64,000 bases of DNA from Echinococcus granulosus (lineage: Eukaryota; Platyhelminthes; Cestoda; Cyclophyllidea; Taeniidae), in contig NW_020170493.1 of the NCBI RefSeq assembly GCF_000524195.1, forward strand, positions 46,113-110,112, given 5' to 3'. The position numbers were made by a program, and so were the translations under genes. Below the pieces are notes generated by a model. That model saw only the letters and a list, made by a program, of their open reading frames with translations, was not told the DNA's origin and did not search any database. Shown piece by piece: positions 24,255-33,500 of this stretch (position 1 is its first letter; every line of letters starts with the position of its first letter).

Positions 24255-24716
24255 ATTCTAAGCCATTGAAAAGAGATATGCTTCAGCTAGTGTTGCATAG
24301 CTTAAAAAATTGTTCAGCTGCTGTACCTGTCCACCGTTTTTTTGAGGCTTTTTCCATTCTTAAAGACTGCCAATCACTTCTAACCCTCTTTCTCCTGCTC
24401 ACGCGCTAGCTTACATCCAAACCATCAACCACGGTCCATCCTGCTACCCAACCCAGCTCCACATTCGATGGCCTTTTCACCTCTCTGACGTTGCGTCGAC
24501 GCCTTACACGACGGCACCTTGTATTCAAAATCACTTTAAACTTCTTTTTTTTTTGCAAAAACACGCAAATCTTATGTCAAAGTGAACTCCGATCACAAAA
24601 TCGAGGCGTGACCTTTCAATCAATTTACCAATGGCGTGACCTCATACAGTACATCATTGAAGATGTCAACAAAGGGTGAGAGCTTCTTTGACTGCACTCC
24701 CAGATCCATTTGAACC
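24255..24716. other. Short intergenic region upstream of second mucin-like gene
   Basis: No gene is seen. A CCAAT box (TACCAATGG, about 24627-24635) lies some 85 bases before the next start codon and could be part of that gene's promoter. No TATA box is evident. Confidence 0.4.
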
Positions 24717-25973
24717 ATGAAGGCGCTTCTGTTAGCAGCGCTGACGCTAACTCTAGTCAGTCTGGCTTTCTGCATTCCAGCAGCAGCAAGGAATGGCAGA
24801 TCCACACAAGCCTCAAGTCGAAGTAGAGGAGTGAAGATCGCTGGTGAATCGGAGAAGGCAGTGGTGAAAAATGGGCTTCAAAATTCAGAAAGGGAACCCG
24901 TTAGATATCTCATCGAATCTCCCAGTGTTGGAATCATTTCTACGAACCAGAACGCAACAGATGGTGTCAGGAAGAGTAGAAAAAGTGAAGAGAAGAGTAG
25001 AAGTCGTGGGAAGAAGAGGAGGACAGAAGGCACTGTAAGCCCTACCACAACCACCACAACAACACAAGCTACTGAAAGCACTGAAACATCGGAAAGTGAC
25101 TTTGTCTTCGAGAATGACAAAACCGTTCAACATGTAGATGAAGAAGAACCTGTGGATGAATCGACAAAACCACCGCAGATTGGCGATTCTAAGGATGTAA
25201 CAACTGAAAGTGCTGTGACCACAAACAAAGTGAATACCGTGGAGGTGACGAGTCAAAGCAAGCCAGTAACTTCAAAGAAGCAGGAATTCGACGAGAATGT
25301 GCCAGAACCAGCCTTTGTTGACGGATATCATGAATACTGGCCACAATTTAATGACTTCCAGGAGAGCCTTCCTGATTATTCCATGCCGCAAATGGAAGCG
25401 CTTCAATACGAACCTCCGTTGGCAAGTTGGAATTTCAATGAGCTGCATAACTTTTATCCATTACCACTGCTAGAAGAGAGTTTGCCATGGAGCCCCTTTC
25501 GAGATCAACTGTACGAGACTCCCGACTATTCAATGTGGTCAGAAGAGGAGCAGTTCTACGAAATTGAACCGTACTGGTGGAATGGCGAGGTGAGTACCAA
25601 CGAAGGCAAGTGTAATAGCAAGACAAAGAAGAAGACGGCAACAACGACGACTACGACTTCAACGACAACAACAAGGGTGACAACGACAGCGGCGACAACA
25701 ACGTCAAGCTCCGTTGTCACAGAACCAACAACAACAGCGACAACATTTCCAACCACCACCACTACTACTGCTGCCGAGACTACAACTGTAACGCCAATTC
25801 CAAACCCAAGTTCAACCTGGCAGGGGATTGAAGATCTGTTGGAAACGTACAAATTGGATGTGACGAATGACGCCGATGCTTCGAGTCGTGGGCAGTTGAC
25901 AAAGCTGTTTCATGAAATCCTTCAACAGTATGAACCCCTTCTGAATGGTTCTGGCAATAAGAAGGCGGAGTAG
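24717..25973 (+). CDS. Secreted Thr-rich mucin-like protein with acidic aromatic core
   Basis: A 418-codon ORF. Residues 1-19 form a strong signal peptide (MKALLLAALTLTLVSLAFC). A basic segment follows (about 85-105, rich in Lys, Arg and Ser), then a short Thr run, an acidic region, and a distinctive core (about 205-290) rich in Tyr, Trp, Phe, Pro and Glu. The core carries PDYSM twice, about 48 residues apart. Residues about 305-365 are almost pure Thr with Ala and Ser, as in O-glycosylated mucins. The last 45 residues look helical and contain an NGS glycosylation site; NAT near residue 80 is another. No membrane anchor is visible. A perfect donor (GAG|GTGAGT at 25590) lies inside the ORF, so the Thr-rich block could be a stop-free intron ending at 25823. 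I do not recognise the family. Confidence 0.72.
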   Translation: MKALLLAALTLTLVSLAFCIPAAARNGRSTQASSRSRGVKIAGESEKAVVKNGLQNSEREPVRYLIESPSVGIISTNQNATDGVRKSRKSEEKSRSRGKKRRTEGTVSPTTTTTTTQATESTETSESDFVFENDKTVQHVDEEEPVDESTKPPQIGDSKDVTTESAVTTNKVNTVEVTSQSKPVTSKKQEFDENVPEPAFVDGYHEYWPQFNDFQESLPDYSMPQMEALQYEPPLASWNFNELHNFYPLPLLEESLPWSPFRDQLYETPDYSMWSEEEQFYEIEPYWWNGEVSTNEGKCNSKTKKKTATTTTTTSTTTTRVTTTAATTTSSSVVTEPTTTATTFPTTTTTTAAETTTVTPIPNPSSTWQGIEDLLETYKLDVTNDADASSRGQLTKLFHEILQQYEPLLNGSGNKKAE

Positions 25974-26394
25974 GAGCTGGAAAATAATGCATCTCTTCCT
26001 CCCTCCTCTCTTTTTCCAGACAAAAGTTTAAAATGAGTAATTCCTGAGCCTTCTACTTGAGAAATCGAGACGTTGTATTGCTAATAACTTTGATGAACTA
26101 CCCAAAAGCCCCTCAGTTTTGTTGACTTTAAAACCGTAAGTTCTAGAAGTGAATATGTAGCATTATTAAATCGGGTTGTCATTTTTAGTCAGCTATAGGA
26201 GCAGATTCAAAGGACAAAGTTGCCAGTTGTGCATTAAGGTCGGCGGGTGTCTCGAAAGAGCCCATCAAAGAGCTTCCTGCAGAGTTCCACCAGTAAGGAA
26301 ATTGTAGTATATTGAAGGTCTGGAAGTAAACGCTTTATTCGCTGGTCAGGTGAACCGCAAGTTCAAGGGAACTCGTTTTAGTGTGATTCTACCG
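25974..26394. other. 3' flank of second mucin-like gene
   Basis: No further gene is seen. An ATTAAA variant poly(A) signal occurs near 26163-26170, about 190 bases after the stop. Confidence 0.35.
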
Positions 26395-26640
26395 TCGGGA
26401 AGGGGAGTGGCGGGCAGGAGCTTAAACGTATCATTCAGAAGGGGGTCTCCACAACCTCGGCAATTCCGGTTACACATCACCATATCACGATGCGTCACAT
26501 TCAGAAGGACCCGGCAGTCATTCAAGTAATGTGCCATTGAGTGTCCCCCCGCCCTCATTCGAGATGAGCACGCGAACACCAAACGTCAGGCCAAGTCATG
26601 GTGGAGGCTGCCAAGCGAACGGGTTCCACTTCAAACAGTG
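26395..26640. repeat. Degenerate interspersed repeat, copy 1 of family A
   Basis: This stretch shares ordered blocks with 27648-27910 in the same orientation. The blocks include CATTCAGAAG near the start, a cacattc...gaagga block, GAGCACGCGAAC, and TCATGGTGGA followed by CCAAGCGAA near the end. Its minus strand has a 78-codon ORF (26346-26582) with several cysteines, whereas copy 2 has stops at the matching place. This suggests a decayed mobile-element fragment. The element class cannot be told by eye. Confidence 0.5.
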
Positions 26641-27647
26641 ACCACGTACACACGCGCCAGACCTACCGTATGCTTTGCTTGTCAACAATAAAGGACCACG
26701 TCCCGAGGTCTTACCTCTCGACTGTCTCCGCGTTCACATGCACAAGCAATAGAAGGACGGAGTGCGGTAATTTTTTTAATACTAAAATTACGTCGCAACA
26801 ATACACGCTTCGGGGGGAGGAAACAGGTTAGCAAAAATGATCAAGTGAAGAAGCGATTCGAAAGACACCCCCCTTATTTCCTGCGGTTCTAACGGTGGGT
26901 GGTAGAGAAGAAGGCCGCTGTTCGGTTTCTGAAAAAAAGGAAAAAGAAAAACTACAAAACACCTGCAAGCAATCCAACATTGGTAAAAGATTGCTACTTA
27001 TAAATTATTAGTAGCATACATAATAGGGTCAGTACCCAACGCGAACGTGATAGAGGAGGAAGTGTAAACACTTACAAATGAAAATCACAGTGCGCTATTT
27101 ACCGGTCGTTGCCGTGTTGACCTAAAAGTACAAAAAAAGCTTCACTTTGAGTGTTTTTTTGGACACTCCACTAGGATTCTACAAAAAGCAGTGCAGCAGT
27201 AAATGCAGAGCTCCACATTTTTTTTTCGCACCTCTACAAACATATTTACCCCGGTAAAGGAACAGAAAGTCACACAAAAGTCAAAGCTAGGATATCAAAG
27301 TAAAATTCATCGCCACAGACCACAAAAACTGCGTTCTACTGAGTGATCAAATAAGGTTCCAGGGATTTTTGGATAAGGCTAAATTTAGTGACTTGTTGGC
27401 AAGTGGGAGTACTCGTAAATGACGCGACTGTTGATTGACACTATAAGGCATCAATAAGTTTCGGCCGACCAATTTGCTGCTCTTTGATGTGACCCCTCTT
27501 GGGTTTCCCCTACCTTGAACCCAGCCACAAACCCCCACCTGCGGGTCGAATGAACGCTGATGGAAGTGATTTGGGCTAGCATAACCTGGTTTTAAAAAAA
27601 TAATAACTTCTTGTCAATTTGTCGCATAGCGTTTAGAGAGGCAGAAG
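26641..27647. other. Intergenic DNA, no gene recognised
   Basis: A/T-rich DNA with short open frames only (for example 27347-27538 minus). No splice-phase-compatible exon for the minus-strand gene at 29.9-41.9 kb was identified here with confidence, although its downstream exons, if any, could lie in this interval. Confidence 0.4.
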
Positions 27648-27910
27648 GGAGAGGAGGAGCGGTAGACAGCGGCAGAATGCACCATTCAGAAGAGGCGTCT
27701 CAACAACCACATCACCAGGACATATTGCGGCACATTCTGGAGGACAGCCTACTCCTTCAAGCACTGCACTGCTGGGGTGAACGTGCAAACACTAAACACT
27801 AAGCACGCGAACCAAAACTTCAGTGATGGAACAATCAAGCCACAGACGCATCAACTGAAAAAGCTCAAATCATGGTGGAAACTCCCAAGCGAATAGATTC
27901 CGCCCACTTG
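27648..27910. repeat. Degenerate interspersed repeat, copy 2 of family A
   Basis: Direct, diverged copy of 26395-26640. The same blocks appear in the same order with slightly different spacing (about 190 rather than 167 bases between the CATTCAGA and ATGGTGGA blocks). The minus frame that is open in copy 1 is broken by stops here. Confidence 0.5.
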
Positions 27911-28525
27911 TCCACCATGCAATGAAAGTCTCCTATCTAGAAGGCGACAGACAACCAATTTGGAAGCCTATCTGCTTGTTTTGGCGTGTTTGCCTGACTA
28001 ACTGACTAGTTGGCACGTGATGAGGAAGGATATTCATATAGCAGTCGTCGTTAAGTTGGTTATTTCCGAACAACCTATTCAACACCCACGTCACAAGCTT
28101 ACAGTACCTACCACCTCAGCTCCATTAGATTATGCTTTTTGTCGCTTGCCCTAGAGTTCTGATTGAAGGAACTCGAAGATAGACCAGAAAAAAATTTCTT
28201 CGTGGTCTCAGTTCTAGATCTATTTGCAGAATACACCACAATCAAACGTTTGAGACATTCAATTCAAAATGTCATCCGGTGAAAGATGAAAAACTTACAG
28301 ATTTCAACTGAATATCAAGGCGAAATATCATCGACACAAAAACGAATCACATATACCACGACGGTTCTAAATTACATTTCTCCTCAATGACTGATGCTTC
28401 AGACGCCAATAACTTCATCTTAAATGACGTTCATTTCTTAACATTGACTCACCTACTTTATTCATTGTTTTTTTTTCTGCTAAAAAAGAACAAACTAAAA
28501 TCCGCTGTCGGCTACTTCAGGCCGA
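27911..28525. other. Intergenic DNA, no gene recognised
   Basis: No gene, RNA or organised repeat is seen. Short ORFs lack any family resemblance. Confidence 0.4.
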
Positions 28526-28600
28526 CCAATCAGCGATTTAGGTTTCCTTCCAGCCAATCAGCAGTGAATGGACGTTAAAAAGTCTCGCGCGTTTGATTGG
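28526..28600. promoter_or_regulatory. Three CCAAT boxes in 75 bases
   Basis: CCAAT lies at 28526-28530 and 28554-28558, and ATTGG at 28596-28600. Each has the same extended context, CCAATCAGC or its near complement. This resembles an NF-Y-type promoter module, but no gene start is seen close by on either strand. Confidence 0.3.
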
Positions 28601-29594
28601 TCAGCTGACGCAAAATGACCTTTCCACTCAACTTTATCGCATTTAGATTCACTTTCCTACCTTTTTTCTCCCCTTTTTCTGATAATCCAGTACCATGAAT
28701 GTGAATCCACAACTTAATTTTTCATGTATTCATTCGTTCTGAATTTACACATGCATATACAGGCACACACGCATAAACAGTGTGCGCTTGGAGCGACTCC
28801 GTGACATTTGAAATGGACCTATAAAGTGACAAACAGCGCAGTTACATAGAAACAAAATGTTATAATGTTGCAAAAGTGTCACACCGCCATTTAAATGTAC
28901 TTTATGACTTTCCGAGTCGTGTCTTGGAATGACGGATAAGTGACATGCTTGTGATGTCGTTGGATATGCGTTTCAATGTGGAATAAATCCAAACCACAAT
29001 GATGACTGATAACTTGTGGTGCTGTTCTAAAAGGGGGTAACATGTGTCAGGTGAGGAGAAAGTCTAGAGTGAGATTAGAATGGTGAGTAAGGTGCCGACA
29101 TAACCATCTCAAACTACACGTGAATTGGCAGTCAGTCAGGATTCAGCTCTGTCACTCGCCTAGATACTCCAAGCACTCTCGTGCCCTTGTAACGTCTACA
29201 GATGCAACATAAGCAGCCCTTGATGTCTCTTTTCCAGTTTTAAGTGAGTAGAGGGAGACTCACTTTTCAATTCAGCATTGAATGTTGCCATTGTAGTGGA
29301 AAAATCTCGCGGCAACGGACTATAGACTCCGACATTCACATGCGGTAAGTCGACTTGAGAAAAGTTGGGGCACTTAAGATCGCATTAGGCGCCGGGAACA
29401 GCCAATTAGGATGAGATGTCAGCCAAATTCGCAAAAAGGAATTTTGTAGCCTCGAACGGAATCTCAAAATGTGCAAACTCAAACACCAGATTTCGCATTA
29501 TTTAATTTCCGAAGACCAAATGAAACGATTTCCGGTTTTAAAACGTTATAAAGTGTCGACCTAACAATTAATGCGCATTAATTCACTCAAATAA
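28601..29594. other. Intergenic DNA, no gene recognised
   Basis: A/T-rich DNA without a supported exon. It may contain 3' sequences of the minus-strand gene that begins at 41917. Confidence 0.4.
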
Positions 29595-29682
29595 ATGGAT
29601 GGATAGATGGATGAATGGGTGCAGGATGGTTGGATGGATGGATATGAGACGGACGGATTGATGAATGGATGGATGGACGGAT
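29595..29682 (+). repeat. Short ATGG tetranucleotide array
   Basis: About 90 bases of ATGG/GGAT units with AGATGG, GAATGG and GACGG variants, of the same type and strand sense as the larger array at 23907-24254. Confidence 0.85.
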
Positions 29683-29929
29683 AAACCCAAGACGGAGAAG
29701 GAAATGAAGAGAATGGGTGGATCATTATGTAGATGGAGGTGTCGCTAGATGTATAACTTGAGAGATGGTTACATGATAAAAGCTAAAGCCGTAAACACCC
29801 ACTCGCCTCCATCAAGTGGTTTAGTCTTCCCACGCCACTTGAAGATAATCGCTCTCCCTCAAGTACTCCACACGGCCTAGAAAATCAACCATCAGCGAGT
29901 GCATACTCATTCAGTCAGACGTCTGGAGA

Positions 29930-30507
29930 TTAACACCCTCTCCCTCCAACCGAATTAAGTCTCAACTTACGTGGTTTTGAGAACTTGTCGAGGTTATCCA
30001 CACTGAATGACCTCTGAATTGACGCCACCTGAACATCCTCTCCAACTAGACGACAATCCAAACTGGAAAGTGTGGACACACCAGACGTTGTAAGCGAAGA
30101 GTTGGAAAATATGTAGCTTTCCATGTCTGGCACGTCCCTCCCCGCCCTCTCCGTTGGCACCTTTGCTTTACTCGTCGTGGTCTTCTGAGGAGGTGATGAT
30201 GCCGTCAAGCCTTGACGGCCATCCCTCCCTTCGGTGTCACTGTCATTCGGTTCACTAGTGACATCATCAATCCACGAGCTGATGGGTTTTGAAAGAATTG
30301 GATCACAGATGGTTGCGTCATAGACAATGAAGCCACCGTCCATGTCAATCTTCAAGGTGAATTGGTCCAAATCGTCCAGAGGATTGTCATCAATGTAACC
30401 GTCGTCTTCGTCATCGTCTTCCGCGTTGACGAATGGACTGTCGCTGTCTGCAGGCATCTTTGAAATTTCATCCGACTGCGTGCCGATGGCCACTTCTCGG
30501 CGAATAT
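29930..30507 (-). CDS. CCDC9-like gene, exon 7 (acidic)
   Basis: The acceptor is TTACAG at 30508-30513, and the first two bases complete an Asn codon begun by exon 6. It encodes an acidic, Ser/Asp-rich segment (EDDDEDDGYIDD; SSWIDDVTSEPNDSDTEG) and a serine-rich tail (SLTTSGVSTLSS; RSFSVDNLDKFSKP). Reading through gives a stop at 29930. Using the GTAAGT donor at 29970 would end the exon at 29971 with phase 1 and need a further exon that I could not place. No AATAAA was found nearby on this strand. Confidence 0.65.
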
Positions 30508-33500
30508 CTGTAAGATTGGAAAAAATCAGCCTAGAAAAGAAAATGAGGGAGGAAATTAATTTGGAGAAGTTGGATTGGGAAGGATCTATGGCAGGAGAGA
30601 GGTCATGTCGCAGCAAAAGGCGGAGGGGTAGTGAACAGGCCCACAAGATGCATGCTTCACCATTGAAGAGACGAGGAAAAAAGTACCTCAGAGTAGAAGC
30701 CAAAGAAAAGCCAGGGGAACAACGTTTCCATGGCTATGAAATCAGCCTACGGGGGAAAAAGGGATAAGAGTATTTCCGGTGAGAATGAGTTCTATTGAAG
30801 AGGAGAGTAAGGAGGCAATTAACAATTTATTACCACAATCCCTCACTCTTGCCTAATGAGATACGAGCTTAAACTACACTTAACTGCAGCGCCTTCCATC
30901 TAGGCGCTCCGCATGTGCTTCTGTAGTGCCAAGACCAACATTTTCATCCTAAAGTGCAGTATAAGGCCATCCGACGAGTCAGTTTTGCTGCATGAGGCAT
31001 GAAGTCTGGCGATTTCGCCCCACCGAGGGATCAATCCTACCTGTTCCTCAAAAATGAGATGGTGAAGTACAGGCAGTAGTCCCCTCCTTCTCACCTTAAA
31101 GCAAGGCAAATGGTCATTTCACAGGTAAGTCTGCAACAGGGTGGGGTGTGGTCCTCCGCGTTTCTGTTAAGAAGAGGACTTTCATTCCTAAAAGTTTCTG
31201 ATCCAATCACAATTAGCAAGCCTGAAGTAAATACCCAAGCACCGAAGATGTCGTATTTTAATGGCACTCCTTTCGTAATCATCATTCCTTTCTTCTTTTT
31301 TTCCTTTTTTCGCGTTTTAGCAACTAAGTGTTTGCATTCTAATCTGTACTTAGTCAGGAGTGTGGAGGTTAGCCCGCACCTTAACCGATCGCTCTTTCAA
31401 ATGGTGATGATGATGATGATGAGGAGGAGGAGGAGGAGGAGGAGGAGGAGGAGGGACTCGGTGACCCGTGAGTGAAGCGAGTCTTTTACGAAAAGAGACA
31501 GGAGAAGTAAATGGAGTCCAACATGAAGCCTCATTTGCATTAACTCCTGCTACGGGTACATCGCGCAATCAAAATGCGCATTTAGTTGGACAGGCTTGTT
31601 GATCAGATCACTCTCACTCTCGCTTGATCACACCCTCGGGTGCCCAATCGGCTTGCATTTGTATTCTGCTTCCCAGTAAGTGAAGTGTGCATAAATTAGG
31701 CAAGAAAGGACCACACTGGTGCAGTAAAGTGAGCTTTTTTGTAACGCCCTGCATAGCTAAGTGGGTCACCAATTTGGTGTCATGACGCTGTATTACTATG
31801 CTCTAGCATTTACTGCCTTAGCGACAGAAGTAGGTGATTTTGCAGGCTGAATACAGCGCCAAAATAGTACTGAAAGAAGGCACCTGGCGGGGGTAAGTGA
31901 ATCTACAGAGATGCAGTGACGAAAAACCATTGGACACCAGGACTACCTCAATCTGTCGACATTTAACCCAAAGAAAAGTTCATGCAACGCAGTCGTTGCA
32001 CAGGCAGAAGCTACACACAATAAAATGCCATTCTTTATAAATTCTTAATCTAACAAAAATTTGCTTTTTAGGTGTAGCGTAATGAGAGTACTTTCCTGCA
32101 TATTTAGCCCAATTATTTCCCGTGCTGTTAAACATTAATGTTAATATTATCAGTCGCATCTAAGGCCGTTTGTATCAGGACTATCACTGCCCAACATTCG
32201 TCTGAAATCCGCCAACAGCTACTTGACGTTACTTACCAGTATTAAGTAGTATTGGTCGCCCGAGTTATGGTTATACTACTTAATACCAAAAAAAGTAACA
32301 TTAAGGAGCGGAACTATTCGTCTGTTGCTGAGCTTCCACTTACAGCTTTGAAGGTTGCATGGGAATAAAGTTTGTTTTCAGGGCAAAACTCACCTATCTT
32401 CATGGTGAAGAGCTGTAGGTGTCCTACTAACTCCTTCGTGAGTAGTACTGGCAGTTTACATCCTCTTGCGACCGAAGACAAAAACATGTGCTCTACTGAC
32501 TGTCTTGTAAGCAGCACCACTCGTCTCCACGATGAAGGAGTGAAAACCTCCAATTAACGGTTTTATAAGCAAAACTGGAAACTTACTGACATCTTTACTA
32601 CGGATGACGTTGCCCCGTATCCAGCGGCCGTCACTGTCTTTGGGGAGAGGTGCAGGCGGCCAAAATGTGGTGGTTGGTTTAGACGGCGACGGGGGTGGGA
32701 ATGCCGGTGGTGGTGGCGGCACCATCTCATGATCAGGAGTGTGACGAAGTTTTACAATTCTCTCCGACGCCCTAAATGAGTTGCGACGAAAACGCGGTGG
32801 TAACGGCTGCTGCGGCCGGAAACCGCCTCCACTGCCACCACCGCCGCCGCCACGATGGTGGTAGGGACGCGAGTTTTGTGGCAGGTTCCAGGGGTCCAAT
32901 GAAGGCATGGATTTTGCCGGAGTCAGAATCTGTTGTTGCTGTGCTTGCTGGTAGTGGTATTGTTGTCCATTTCGTGGGCCTGATGTAGAATGGAATGGAA
33001 AAATAGCTGGATACCGAATAAGTACTACTCATACTACTGCTTACAATAGTAACACTCCTTACATCACCAGCTATGCTACTTACTAAGTAAATAAGTAGGT
33101 AAGTACCAGGTAGGTGCTTGTGAGTCGAAAGTACAAAACGTATGATCCGGTCTTTAAGCATGTTACTTTTCTAGTTTTTAGCCCTTGATAGGGTTAATTT
33201 ACCCATCCTTTTCACGCTTCTATAAAAGCTATTTTTTAAATTTCACCGCTTTGTAACGTCTTCAAGTGAAAGTCACGACGGTGTGCTCGACACCTTTCAC
33301 TCCACCATGAAGATAAAAAACAACCTCAAAGAAGGCCAATGAATTAACCAGCTACTTTTAAATACTGTGATGAGTAGAGAGGCAAGAATTGTCAGACTGT
33401 TACCAAAAAGTCAAACAAAGAAAGTAAAAAAAATGAGAATTGAAAATTTTAAGCTGCCAGAGGTCAGTAAATCCAGCTCAGATAGAAGACTGACCGGCTA

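Noticed and set aside
25556..25852. Minus-strand Val-rich ORF
   Set aside because: Antisense of the Thr-rich ACN codon tract of the second mucin-like gene.
30426..30767. Plus-strand 113-codon basic ORF
   Set aside because: Overlaps the acidic exon of the minus-strand gene; its basic composition is the antisense image of acidic codons.
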